A stretch of 64,000 nucleotides of DNA from Corylus avellana (taxonomy: Eukaryota; Streptophyta; Magnoliopsida; Fagales; Betulaceae), in assembly GCF_901000735.1 (NCBI RefSeq), contig NC_081543.1, positions 10,833,921 through 10,897,920 on the forward strand, given 5' to 3'. Every line of letters begins with the position of its first letter. Position 1 is the first letter of the stretch. Both the position numbers and the translations under genes were made by a program. Below, piece by piece: positions 43,837 to 56,390 of the stretch. Below the pieces are notes generated by a model. It ran no database searches and was not told the origin of the DNA. It worked only from the letters and a program-made list of their open reading frames with translations.

Positions 43837-45314
43837 TAAGCCAACCTTTTTCCCAAATGAAGCCTGCAGTCCATCAGCTGCTTTGCTAATTCCTATCGAT
43901 CAACTGAGTACCCAAACCTATGTTCCCCATGTCTCCACAGTAAACCTCCACCAATGCAACAATGTTCCTGAACCCTCTGTCATTAGTCAACAGAGTTTTA
44001 ATTTATTGTCTAGTATTTCAAGCCCCTAGCCCAACTATCTCAATTCCCTTGTACTTCAATCTCGACCATATTGGAGATGGTCATTTCCAGCTTAAAGGTA
44101 ACTTCTACTAAGCATTTTGATTTATAATTTTCAATGGGTATAAATATAAAATCCTCTTTACTGAGGCAAAAAAGAAATTCGTGAGAGCTACTCCACCTTC
44201 ACACCATCATGATAACTTCATACCCCACAAGCACTTAGTTTACCTTTCTAAAGTCAACTTTCCTGCCAATGCTACGAAGTTGAAAAATGCATATTATATA
44301 ATTATAGATGCAATTTTTAAACCAAGAAAAGTATAATGAGACAGAAAAGCAACAGTTGGTTTTATTGCATACAAAATCAGAAAACAAAATGCACCTTAAA
44401 GTTTAATATGTCATGTAATTATGATCTTGATTAGTGCATGGTAACTTCATTCAATAAATCAATCAGGAGTTAAAGTAGATATGTTATGCAAAACAGCAAA
44501 ATTTACCTTGATTTGACATTCAGCACCTCTACATTGTCTCCCATCACAGCATCCTTGATCGAACTGAAGCTTGGAATACAAACAGCAACCTCAAAGTTTG
44601 ATTCACTTCCACGAACCTTAAAATACTTGTGTTCTTTTCTTGTTGGATCATAATAAAGCAGGCAGTTGCGAGCATGGTACATCAGTATTGCTCCATTCTT
44701 AAACTTTCTCAATGGATGATATAAACCTTGAGGCCATCGTTGTTCATTCTCAGTATCAATAGAAAACACTTTAGTCCAAGATTCTGGGACACCATACTCC
44801 TTCATCACCCATATGCCAATACAGCCAAACTCAGAAGCATCACATATGAAGAGATGATCATTTAAAACACCCATGCTTATGAGATCTTTATCCTCCCCAT
44901 CATGACTGTTATACGTATATGGGGGAGCTGGCATTAATTGGAATTGCTCATTATAAACGTCAAAAGAAACAATGGAATCTGCCTTCCGAAACTCAGGACG
45001 AAACCAATTAACTGCTCCGTTCAGGTAGGTGGGAAATTTTATTCCATACAGCATGAAGGTAGCGGATTCCACCCTTCTCCACGATCTAGTCCCAAGCGTG
45101 TGTATCTCAGCCACCTTATCTTCATACTCTTTCCTGCCTCTAATGGGATTACAAATCTGCCGAGTTAAAATTCTTATCACCTTAAATTGTTTAGCTCTTG
45201 GACTAAAGCCCATAACAGAATCAATCTTCTCTCTAGGTTTCTCAACCTTGCTTGCTTCTGGAAGTTTGATAAATTCTCCAGTCATTGGATTGCATACAAC
45301 AACAGGGTTATTTT

Positions 45315-46319
45315 TGAAAATTCTAAAACGACTCCAAACGACACCTATTCAAATGTCTAGGTGATTCACAAATATTAAGCGGAATAAGATCTGACCTAAC
45401 AATCAATAATCAACCAAATACAGATATGTAATGAAAATCAAGAACACAGATATTTGGTTATGAAGAGGAAACCATTTAGAGAACTCTCTAAATGTAAAAC
45501 CTCTCCGGGGCAACCAAACCCAGAAAATCAATCCACTATAAGAAGAATAAGGAATACAAGAAGAATTACAAAACCTTTGCAATTTACTCTTCCTTGTACA
45601 CGACAAGCGACCCACTTGACTTCTACCGCAGTAACCCTTTCCAGAACATCTGGCACAATTCTTCTATAAGATTTCCTTTCACCGGAACTCCGATTGGCTT
45701 CACGTATTTAATCCCTTCTCAAATAATCTAGAACAATATCTCTCTCTAAGCTCTCTGATTTTGCTCTCCAAAAATACGTAGGTTACAATGGCAAACTCCC
45801 GTAGCTTAAATAGAAAAATACACAACATAATACTGCCGTGTCCGGACATGGCTGATCTGAGGTCCGGACATGGCTAGGTTTACTTATTCGTAACCTAGTG
45901 ATGTCCGGACCTTCAATTCGTATGTCCGGACATCTCAACAAACAAGTGTTCTCTGGAACTGAGGTCCGGACCCAACTTCTGGAGGTCCGGACATCTCCTT
46001 CAAGCATCACTTTCTGGAACTGGGGTCCGGACCCGGGGAATTGAGGTCCGGACCCTGCTTGAAAAATCAAGTTTATGGAAATGGGGTCCGGACCCGGCTT
46101 CTGGAGGTCCGGACCCGGACTGTCCAGTCTTCATCAACAACTCCGATCGATGGGCGTTTGTGGTCCGATTGAGCTGAAATTTTGCAGGGACGTTCATAAC
46201 ACATGAATCTACATTATGAACGGTGGAGATTGGATTCTGAGCATTCTATATCAGTGTTTGAGCTGTGAACAGTAGCATCTGCATTTTGGAACTGAATTAA
46301 GCCAACACAAGAACTAACA
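45315..46319 (-). repeat. 3' LTR of the gag-only element
   Basis: 1005 bp, tgaaaattctaaaacg ... aagaactaaca on the plus strand. It contains ten TCCGGAC words between 45839 and 46122. Confidence 0.9.
45839..46122. repeat. Array of TCCGGAC palindromes in the LTR
   Basis: Ten copies of TCCGGAC (most as GGTCCGGAC or TGTCCGGAC) in about 280 bases, irregularly spaced by 15-45 bases. The other LTR has the same array at about 50083-50366, with nine intact words and one changed to tccgaac. Confidence 0.9.
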
Positions 46320-46320
46320 A

Positions 46321-46332
46321 ACTCCCCCTTTG
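46321..46332 (-). other. Polypurine tract of the gag-only element
   Basis: On the minus strand AAAGGGGGAGTT directly before the 3' LTR start TGTTAG. It should prime plus-strand DNA synthesis. Confidence 0.85.
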
Positions 46333-47648
46333 GCAATTCAGTGACAAAACCAAAATGTCGAGCCAATCCCATCATCTCCTCATATTTACTCCCCCTTTTT
46401 GTCACAGAATGACAAAAGGTCTTCATGTTTCCTGAAACACTTCACAAAATACATCAAGGCATATGTGGAACAAGAAGACATAAATAAAACTCATGAAAAA
46501 AAATGATGCGTGATTATAAAGAAACATCAGCAAAACTCCCCCTCAATGTATGACTCAATTAACAACAGGAAACTGGAAATGCAAAGCATGTTTCTCCCCC
46601 TTTAAAAGTTAAATGAACACACATGATAACACATCAAGGACTCATGTATTGCACAATGAATATCCAAAAGCTTTCCTTTTTTTTTTTTTTTCTTTTTTTT
46701 TTTTTTTTAAAACAAAACACCAAAAAAAAACTTGTATAGATAAGCAATAGATCATGCATGCTCGTATGAATATCTGAACAATTCGGAGTGATCAACAAGC
46801 TACACTTACACCGTAAATGTACCATATGCATGACACAACCTTGGTCTGTGAATGCAGTCAAGTAGGCAATAATCAGAAATCTCATGTGATGGTGTAGTGT
46901 GTGAGTACTCCCATTAACTAAGATTTCATCAATGAAAGGCAAATCTAGGCAGACATTTTGTAAAGGAAGACCAGCAGTCTGATTCAAACCACAGTAAAAC
47001 CTTATAATGTTAGGACCTAGATTCCCTCATCCGATACACTCCCCCTGAGACTGATCATTTTCTTTTACCATGTCCTTTAGTAATCATCTATTTCCGCAAT
47101 GATTTGATCACTGATTCTTTCTTTAGGGACAGATAGAAGCAAAACTAAGTCATTTGAGCTTATTTTATGCCTTTTTTTTTTTTTTTTGGAAAATGTTGGA
47201 ATTTTTAGGAGCTAGGTTCAACTAACGAGTTGGTCAAGTGGATAGAACTGACACTACCTATCTTCCAAGCAAAATGTTTGCTCCAAATTCCCAAACACAT
47301 AACAAAATCTAAACCTAATGGGGGCAAAAAGTGCACAATTTCGAACATGAGAAAAACTGACTCTTACTCCTTTAACAGTTTTCAGAAAAACAAGGTTTAT
47401 CAGAAACATATGGAGCAATAGATGTAAATTGCAGAAATATTGACCCCACTCATATGTAATATATTCATTTGAGCACAAGACATGAGAAACTGAGTATCTA
47501 ACAATTAAAACAATCTAAAAGAATAAAAAATAATCAAAGAAAATAAAAACAAAGCAAACAAAAATTAAGAAAAAAAAATGCCCTAGAACAGCTATAGACA
47601 AATATCAATATGCTCAATTTCTAGGCATGGTCTATGTGCCCACCTAAT
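46333..47648 (-). other. Non-coding 3' interior of the gag-only element
   Basis: No pol domain can be read in any frame. It contains several further GGGGGAG-type purine runs (near 46388, 46535, 46594, 47036 and 47668) and poly(A/T) tracts. Confidence 0.75.
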
Positions 47649-49486
47649 CTAGGTGAGTCCATTACCACTCCCCCTCAATGGGTGAATGGTATTAATCTTC
47701 TTGACCCAAACTTTCTTCACATCAGGAACAACTGTGTGACTCTTATCCAAGACATCTAACCGTGTTACTACGTCTCTCATCATGTTGAATAATTTCTCAT
47801 AACTATTTCTAGAATGGAAATATTCTCTTTTAGGCTCATGATTGTTAAGCTGAAAACACTTAGGACGAATATGTCCAATCTTACCACAGTTATGACACGT
47901 AGGAATAAACCTTTGAGAAGGTTGGTTCCTTAACATGTGCATACTTCTCGACTTAGAACTAGACATATAGGAATCAGTTAGAGTTCCCTTACCTTTTCCA
48001 CCTTTGGAAATTTGAGGAGAAATTACCTTCTTTTCAGCCAAGCTATCTTCTTTGTTCACTGGTTTCACAAAAATCATCTTTGAAGAAGAAGCAACATTAG
48101 TAGATAAAATAGCAGATTTATCAAAACCCAATCCAGTTCTATCAAACGAATGTTTCTGATTATGTAGCATTTGATTTAGCTTTTCACTAGAGAATTTTGT
48201 TAAATGATTCTTTGATTCATTCAGTTCATTCTCTAAAGATTTCACTTTGGCAATTAGCATTTGATTTTCAGACATCAAAGTATTATGAGTAGCAAGAGAA
48301 TCAGTTAAGGTGACAGAAAGTTGATCATTTTCAAGATTAACCTCATTGAGTTTCTTCAATTGCTGCTTAATCAGCTTTTTCAGTTTAGTGTATTCCACAA
48401 AGAGATTATTATAAGCATTTTGTAAATCATCTTCTTCTTCCGAATCATTATCGGACACACCTTGTTTGTCTTGAAAATTACACTCACTATTCTCATGCTC
48501 ACTCTCATAACTAACTTCAAATGCTAAGTAATTAACTCCCTGTTCAGCATCGTCCTTGTCTGACTCATCACTTTGAGTCACATTAAATGCCTTGCCATTT
48601 GACTTTCTCAAGTTAGCACAGTCAACACGAATGTGCCCATGTCCTCCACATTCGTGACACTTGATACCTCTAGGTGACTTTCCTTTCTCAACATTCTCAT
48701 TTCTAGATTTCTCAGAAAATTGTGAATTGCTATTTCTAAAATTTCCTTTCTTGGCTCTAAAGAATTTCCTAAACTTCTTAGCAAACATAGCAATTTCTTC
48801 CTCATTTCCAGAATCCTCATCAGATGAACCACAAGAGTCAACCTTAACATTTTTTGCCTTAAGAGCAATATTTTTGGTGTTCTTGTGTTTAGGAAGAATT
48901 AGCTCAAAGGTCTGAAGGGAACCTACAAGTTCTTCTACTCTCATAGTATCTAAGTCCTTACTCTGTTGTATAGCAGCAATTTGGGGAATAAACCTCTCAG
49001 GCAAAGATCTTAAGATTTTTTCACCACTTTAGCATCATCCATTTTCTTTCCCAAATTAATGGTAGAGTTTCTAATGGCACTAAGCTTTGAATAGAATTCA
49101 TCAAAAGTTTCATCTTCCTGCATTCTAATCTCCTCAAACTGAGAAACCAACATTTGAATTTTTGAAGTTCTAACAACCTTAGTTCCTTCATGTGTGATTT
49201 CTAAAGTTTCCTAGGCTTCCTTAGCTATTTCACATCTAGAAATTCTAGAAAATTCCTCATTTGAAACAGAGATGTAAATAGCATTTATAGCTTTGTCATT
49301 CGCAGTAGCATTATTCTTTTCCTCTGTTGTCCATTCAGTTATTGCTTTTTCTGGACGTGTCCATCCAGATTCGACAATATGCCAAACATTAATGGATTTA
49401 AAATATGCTCTCATACGAATTTTCCAAAGCGTATAATTTGTTCCGTCAAAGACGGGAAGAGAATTAGGAGCAACAGTATGAGACAT
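47649..49486 (-). pseudogene. Copia-type gag with two zinc knuckles (broken)
   Basis: The N-terminal piece (49486 down to 49211) starts MSHTVAPNSLPVFDGTNYTL, the DUF4219-type start of plant Copia Gag. It is closed by a TAG in place of a Trp codon near 49211, and a one-base deletion in an A run near 49020 shifts the frame again. The longer downstream frame (49004-47649) continues with a Gag core, a first CCHC knuckle (CHECGGHGHIRVDC), a long acidic coiled coil, and a second knuckle (CHNCGKIGHIRPKC). It stops just where the protease would begin in a full element. It packaged RNA in life; this copy is dead. Confidence 0.85.
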
Positions 49487-49541
49487 TTGATATGGAGTCT
49501 CGGATCACACTCAGGAAATAAATCCTTCACAGAGTGAACCC

Positions 49542-49553
49542 GCTCTGATACCA
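49542..49553 (-). other. Primer-binding site (initiator Met tRNA)
   Basis: TGGTATCAGAGC on the minus strand, two bases after the 5' LTR end. It is complementary to the 3' end of plant initiator-Met tRNA. Confidence 0.9.
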
Positions 49554-49555
49554 AT

Positions 49556-50562
49556 TGAAAATTCTAAATTACGACTCCAAACGACACCTATTCAAATGTC
49601 TAGGTGATTCACAAATATTAAGCGGAATAAGATCTGACCTAACAATCAATAATCAACCAAATACAGATATGTAATGAAAATCAAGAACACAGATATTTGG
49701 TTACGAAGAGGAAACCATTTAGATAACTCTCTAAATGTAAAACCTCTCCGGGGCAGCCAAACCCAGGAAATCAATCCACTATAAGAAGAATAAGGAATAC
49801 AAGAAGAATTACAAAACCTTTGCAATCTACTCTTCCTTGTACACGACAAGCGACTCACTTGACTTCTACCGCAGTAGCCTTTTCCAGAACATCTGGCACA
49901 ATTCTTCTATAAGATTTTCTTTCATCGGAACTCCGATTGGCTTCACGTATTTAATCCCTTCTCAAATAAGCTAGAACAATATCTCTCTCTAAGCTCTCTG
50001 ATTTTGCTCTCCAAAAATACGTAGGTTACAATGGCAAACTCCCGTAGCTTAAATAGAAAAATACACAACATAATACTGCCGTGTCCGGACATGGCTGATC
50101 TGAGGTCCGGACATGGCTAGGTTTACTTATTCGTAACCTAGTGATGTCCGGACCTTCAATTCGTATGTCCGGACATCTCAACAAACAAGTGTTCTCTGGA
50201 ACTGAGGTCCGGACCCAACATTTGGAGGTCCGGACATCTCCTTCAAACTTCACGTTCTGGATATCAGGTCCGGACCCAGCGTCTGGAGGTCCGGACCTGC
50301 CTCATCAAGCTTTGCTTCTGGAAATGGGGTCCGAACCCGACTTCTGGAGGTCCGGACCCGGACTGTCCAGTCTTCATCAACAACTCCGATCGATGGGCGT
50401 TTGTGGTCCGATTGAGCTGAAATTTTGCAGGGACATTCATAACACATGAATCTACATTATGAACGGTGGAGATTGGATTCTGAGCATTCTATATCAGTGT
50501 TTGAGCCGTGAACAGTAGCATCTGCATTTTGGAACTGAATTAAGCCAACACAAGAACTAACA
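49556..50562 (-). repeat. 5' LTR of the gag-only element
   Basis: 1007 bp, tgaaaattctaaattacg ... aagaactaaca. It is nearly identical to the other LTR outside the TCCGGAC array but clearly different within it. Confidence 0.9.
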
Positions 50563-51108
50563 ATTTTGTTTTGGTTCAGACAAGCAAAGCAACCCTTCAC
50601 ACATGTTCACTATGCTAAACTTGTGGTCTTTGAGGTCTTTTGAGGCAATAAAACACTTCTTTGTTTCTCCCCCTTTAGGATTAAGCTTCTCACTGGCATC
50701 ATCTTTACTGTTGAGTACCATCTTGGCATCACGTAGTGGAAGCTTGACTTTGGTGTCAAGTTTCATGTTTACACGAAGGTCATGGCCCAAATCGAAATTT
50801 TCATGTTCAAGCTCAAGGAGGTGGATGTTTCTTGAAACAAGTTTAGGATCATTGGTTCGAATCATGAGACAAGCACGTGCCTTTCTAGAGTACAACTTAG
50901 CAAATTGGGAACTGGAGATATGCCTGCGCCAAGGTTTGCACACGCACCTGCAAATGAGAATTGTCTTCAAGGGAATTTGAAGCAGAATTGTGAGAAAGAT
51001 GGGTTCTGGGAGATCTTCCCAGCCTCGAATTTCTTCATGGGCAAGTTCCTCTGCTTCCTTGTCACCATTTTGGGCACCAGAGGCCGTTGAAGTTCTTTTT
51101 CTTTTCAT

Positions 51109-51992
51109 TGCTATTACATACCAACATATGTCGGAGATAAGTGTTAGAATAATAATTAAATGATTAAATTTATCTTTTTCTATCGGTTTAAACTTTTGAG
51201 ACAAGTAGTGATTTAACCCTAAGTAGATAGCAAATTACACCAAGAGTTTTTATATTATCCACCCAAATATAGACTAATGCATTAATCAACGACCTTAACT
51301 CAGAAACCAACTTTCCGCACCCATTTGTTTCAGTTTCTCAATTGCCTTTATTTTGAGTCTGGAAGATAAATCAGGCAAGTAGGCCCCATAAGAGACCTCT
51401 CACAATAATTCATCAAGAAGTGTGGGAAAACATTGAAGAATTGTTTAGGTGTAAACCATTTTATGCCTTACGAAGTTATTTTCCTTTGCGATCTAAAAAT
51501 ATTTTCAAGTTGACCGATATTTTACGCCGTGCCAAACACAGAAGAAACCCTTTCCAAAAAATATTTTACGCTAAACAAATAAGGCCAAAAACTTAATCCA
51601 ATTAACCCTGAGATCAACTCGACTAAAAATCAGCTCATTTACACAGAAATAACTTAACTAGGTCCACTAGTAAATCAATCCCATGAATTAAAAAACTTGA
51701 TTTGTACTTTGCATGAATTTCCCATTTCTTGAATCATGGAAGTAACAGCAAGAAATTGGAACAGAGCAGCAGAAACCAAAAATTGACTTTAAACAATTCA
51801 ATATATCACAAACCCCACCTAATCATCAGTTTAGTTGTCAAAAAACAAATTATAGAATAGCATAAAAGAGAAAAGATAAACTCGGAACCCCAGTAACCAA
51901 GTTCCAAGTTCTCTTCTTCTATGATACATTTTCTCAGCAACCAGACAAAACATACCAGTACATTTAGAAAACAACGAAAAAGATTGACCTAT
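51109..51992. other. 5' flank (presumed 5'-UTR intron) of F-box B
   Basis: Paralogous to 29501-30304 with a small insertion near 51391-51470. The host sequence stops at 51992, resumes at 58423-58490 (equal to about 30508-30575) and again at 62302 (equal to about 30576), so two insertions separate F-box B from its promoter. Confidence 0.8.
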
Positions 51993-54900
51993 GTGCTACC
52001 GATGCGGTCAAGCCGGTCACTTTGCACGGGATTGCCCAAGGGCAAAAGGAGGTGCTGCATCATTACAGGCATGGAATAATCGCTTACCACCCACTCAAGC
52101 CAGGGTTTATGCCCTCACACTAGGTGAAGCAGAAACTGAGAATGGAGTGGTCACAGGTATTCTATCTCTCTTTATTGGCAAGGTTGTGGTTTTATTCGAT
52201 TCTGGAGCTACTCATTCTTTTATATCAGCTAAGTATGCTAGGAGATTTTGTATTAATATAGAACCTATGGAAGTAGGAGTACTAGTATCTACCCCGGTAG
52301 GCAAATCAGTGTTATGCAGGAAAATAGTCTTGGGTTGCCCAATTCTTATTGAGGGAAGAACTCTCACTGCTAATTTGATAGTATTTGATATGGAAGGGTT
52401 CGATGTTATCCTCGGAATGGATTGGTTATCAAAAAATCATGCCATCATTGATTGCCACAACAAAGAGATAATTTTCAGATTTCCAACTGACTCCGAATTT
52501 AAATTTGTGGGAACCAAGGTGGGCATTACTCCACAACTAATCTCAGCAATACAAGCTAAGCTATTATTACTAGAAGGATGTCAAGTCTACCTGGCATGCT
52601 TAAAGGAGTCGCCTCAAGATGAGAGAAAAATGGAAGAGATAACCGTGGTGCAAGAATTTTTTGACGTCTTTCCAGAAGACTTTCCAGGACTTCCTCTTGA
52701 CAGAGAAATAGAATTTTGCATTGATTTAATTCAGGGAGCAGCTCCAATATCCAAGGCACCCTACAGGATGGCACCAGTAGAATTAAAAGAATTGAAGACC
52801 CAGCTACAAGAATTGTTAGACAAAGGATTCATACGCACCAGCGTATCGCCATGGGGAGCGCTTGTTCTCTTTGTGAAAAAGAAGGATGGTACTTTTCGGA
52901 TGTGTATTGACTACCGAGAACTTAACAAAATCACCATCAAAAATAGATATACACTACCTCGCATAGACGATTTGTTCGGGGTATCACCAATTGAGGATAA
53001 GGAAGGAAGATATTTCCAAGACGGCTTTCCGCACCCGATGTGGCCATTATGAGTATTTAGTAATGCCTTTTGGATTAGCTAATGCCCCAGCAGCATTCAT
53101 GGACCTGATGAATCGAGTATTCCATGATTTCTTAGATGAATTTGTGGTGGTGTTCATTAACGATATCTTAATCTACTCCAAAAGCTTGAAAGAACATGAA
53201 GACCATTTGAGGTGTGTTTTGCAAAGGCTTAGAGAAAAACAGTTGTTCGCAAAGTTCTCAAAGTGCGAATTTTGGTTGGATATAGTCACTTTTCTCGGGC
53301 ATGTAGTATCAAAAGACGGCATCTCAGTAGACCCCAAGAAAGTTGAAGTTGTAGTAAATTGGGAGAGACCCACTAATGTACATGAAATCAGAAGTTTCTT
53401 GGGTCTGGCTGGCTATTATCAGCATTTTGTAGAAGGTTTTTCAGAATTGTCTGGACCGCTGACTGCTCTGACAAGAAAGAATGCTCGTTTCTTGTGGACT
53501 GATGAATGTGAGCAAAGTTTTCAAGAACTAAAACGGCGGTTAGTAACTGCTCCAATCTTAACACTTCCATCAGAATCTTGTGGATTTGTTATTTATAGCG
53601 ACGCTTCTAGAAAGGGGCTTGGCTGCGTCCTCATGCAAAACAACAAAGTAGTAGTATATGCCTCTCGACAACTTAAAAGTTATGAGCTGAATTATCCCAC
53701 CCATGATTTAGAGCTTGTTGCAGTAGTTTTTACATTAAAAATCTGGAGACATTATCTTTACGGGGTGAAGTGTGAAATCTATACAGATCACAAGAGTCTT
53801 AAATACTTATTCACGCAAAAAGAACTGAATTTAAGGCAGAGGCGATGGCTCGAGCTAATAAAGGACTACGACTGTGTAATCAATTACCACCCCGGGAAAG
53901 CCAACGTGGTTGCAGCTGCTTTAAGCAGAAAATCAAGAAGTGAGATAGTATGTTTAAAAGCCTTGCCCCATAATTTAAAGACAGACATTGAGAAGCTCAA
54001 TATGGAGATCGTGATAGGAGAGGTACAAGCGTTAATGGCGAAACTCGAGATTAAATCCACACTACTGGAGGATATTAGGGTGGCTCAAGAAAAAGATGAA
54101 GAGATCATTCTAATTAAAGAGAAAGCCAACAAAGGTCGAGTCTTGGGTTTTGGTACCACATCAGATGTTTTGTTCAGATACCAAAATAGAGTTTGTGTGC
54201 GTAATAATGAGGAGATAAAGAAGTTGATATTGGAAGAATCACATGTCTCACCATATATAGTACACCCAGGAGGCACTAAGATGTATCGGGATCTTAAGGA
54301 ACGTTTTTGGTGGAACGGAATGAAGCGGGACATTATTGAATTTGTAGGGCGATTCTCGACATGTCAACAAATCAAAGTAGAATATCGAAGACCTGCAGGA
54401 CCACTGTAACCTCTAGAAATACCAGTGTGGAAATGGGAAGAAATAGCCATGGACTTTTTAGTGGGGTTACCACGAACTCAGGCGGAATACGATGCAATAT
54501 GGGTGACTGTGGATAGATTGACTAAAGTCGCTCACTTTATTCCAATAAGGGTGAGATACTCACTGGAGAAGCTGGCAGAACTGTATTTGCAGGAGATTGT
54601 TCGATTACATGGAGTACCTATATCAATAGTGTCGGATAGAGATCCTCGTTTCACATCAAGATTTTGGAAGAGTCTACAAGAAGCAATGGGGACTAAGTTG
54701 AGATTTAGCACTGCATACCATCCTCAGACGGACGGACAGTCAGAAAGGACCATCCAAACTTTGGAGGACATGTTACGAGCCTCTGTACTAGATTTCAGTG
54801 GTAGCTGGGCACGCTATCTTCCTCTAGTGGAATTCGCTTACAATAATAGTCATCAAGCAAGCATTGAAATGGCTCCATATGAAGCATTGTACGGACGAAA

Positions 54901-55498
54901 ATGTCGATCCTCACTTTATTGGGACGAGCTTGGAGAATGGAGAATTTTAGGACTAGATATTGTGCAGGATACCATAGATAAAGTTGCTTTAATTCGGCAA
55001 AGACTGTCAGCAGCTCAAGACCGATAGAAAAGCTATGCAGATATACGTCGAAGAAGCTTGGAATTTGCAGAAGGCGACAAAGTGTTTCTTAGAGTGGCAC
55101 CAATGAAGGGAGTCACTAGATTTGGTAAGAAAGGGAAGTTGAACCCCCGTTTCATCGGACCGTTTGAAATTCTGGAGAAAATAGGTCATGTGGCCTACCG
55201 TATAGCCTTACCTCCAGGACTTGCAAATATACACAATGTCTTTCATGTCTCTATGCTGAGAAAATACATTCCTAACCCTTCCCACGTAATTCGATATGAA
55301 CCTTTGCAGTTACAAGGAGATTTGGCATATGAAGAGGTTCCGGTAAAAGTATTAGATCACAAAGTCCAAGAGCTACGTACGAAAAGCATTCCACTAGTGA
55401 AAGTTTTGTGGAGGAATCATGAAATCGAAGAAGCGTCGTGGGAATTAGAAGATGAGATACGCAAGAAATACCCTTTTCTGTTTGCTAAGAACAATTAG
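51993..55498 (+). pseudogene. Degenerate gypsy gag-pol
   Basis: Domains in order: zinc knuckle; protease with [13 protein letters not shown] near 52190; reverse transcriptase ([13 protein letters not shown] near 52900, [11 protein letters not shown] near 53070); RNase H ([14 protein letters not shown] near 53600); integrase (zinc region near 54240-54370, TVDRLTKVAHFIP, VSDRDPRF, HPQTDGQSER); and the end block ending WELEDEIRKKYPFLF. Damage: a deletion at about 52977-52980 removes RT motif A with its catalytic Asp and shifts frame; the second RT motif reads FINDIL, one of its two Asp being Asn; an RNase H Asp reads Ala (VAAALSRK); one Cys of the integrase zinc finger is Phe; stop codons stand at 54407-54409 and 55025-55027, both where Gln is expected. 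Confidence 0.88.
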
Positions 55499-55617
55499 AA
55501 TATAAGGTATGCGCTAGCGGATAGATTTATTTATGTATTTGATCACTATTGCTATATGGTGCTTTTAATATAGACTAAACAAATTCCGAGGACGGAATTT
55601 TTATAAGGGGAGGAGAA

Positions 55618-56348
55618 TGTGACATCTTATATATTTTATGGATTAAAATAAAATTATAAAGCATTTTGTTTATATATATATATATTTGAGGACTCTTTTA
55701 GTTAGGAGAATATTAGAGGGGTTGTTAGCCTATTAATTACTTGGGAGCTTTAAGATTTATTGCTTAATAATAATAATTTTATTAAAAATAAAAAATAAAA
55801 TAAAAAGCGTGTCAACACTTGGTTCATTCAGATTCTTTTTGGACACCTATTAACCAACGTGTCTCACCCTTCTTGAAGGAGCCATGAGGTTTCATGCATG
55901 TCTCCACGTAAGGATCCATGTGTCCAATGGCATGCTTCCTTCCCTAGTTGTGTTACACTTGTCAATGAGCTAGCTCTCCCTCCTCCATTATATATATGTC
56001 CACAACCCTTTCTTTCCCTCACGACCACCAGTAGCAAATTAGAGCATATTTCAGTTTTCTTTCTTCCTTCTCTTGCAAACCCCCACAGTAAGTCCCCTTC
56101 TCCATTATTATTATTTTGCTATTTTATTTTCTTGAAAGAAATTAGGATAAGTTAGTATTTGCTTTTATGAGTATTTTAGGATTCTTGTTAATATTGAAAT
56201 GTTAGTTTGTAGATTTTATATAAATTATATATATATTTTGTTTAGACAGATTTTTGTGATTAAATATTATACTTCCATAATAATGATAATAGCAATAATA
56301 AAATTTTTATTGTGTTAATCTCTTGAATAAATGTATACCTCAAAGAAA

Positions 56349-56390
<42 letters not shown>

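Larger units (their letters stand above)
45315..50562 (-). mobile_element. Gag-only LTR retrotransposon (Copia-type, TR-GAG-like)
   Basis: Two LTRs (45315-46319 and 49556-50562) start TG and end CA. The 5-bp target duplication atttt lies at 45310-45314 and 50563-50567, and the uninterrupted paralogue in F-box A confirms the empty site. On the minus strand the primer-binding site TGGTATCAGAGC follows the 5' LTR and a polypurine tract AAAGGGGGAGT precedes the 3' LTR. The 3.2-kb interior encodes only a Copia-type Gag with two zinc knuckles; protease, integrase, reverse transcriptase and RNase H are absent. It must have moved with enzymes from another element. Confidence 0.92.
42750..51108 (-). 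pseudogene. F-box/FBA protein gene, copy B (split by a retrotransposon)
   Basis: Paralogue of F-box A. The start codon is at 51108 and exon 1 consists of 50563-51108 plus 44507-45314, interrupted after the codons for SEPKQN by the LTR element at 45315-50562. Exon 2 is 42750-42855 (CAKFELREEVKPLFLVEEIS ... SEESC). The N-terminal part keeps the frame that is broken in copy A (KLNPKGGETKKCFIASKDLK), so the reading frame itself was sound before insertion. The coding intron also carries a CACTA-derived insert (42955-43836), and the 5' intron holds a gypsy element and a Helitron. Readthrough of a 5.2-kb insertion is unlikely, so the gene is taken as disrupted. Confidence 0.85.

Noticed and set aside
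45783..46197. Frames in the LTR with repeated RTS/GPD/VRTS words
   Set aside because: The repetitiveness comes from the TCCGGAC array; the sequence is LTR, and the frames differ between the two LTRs.
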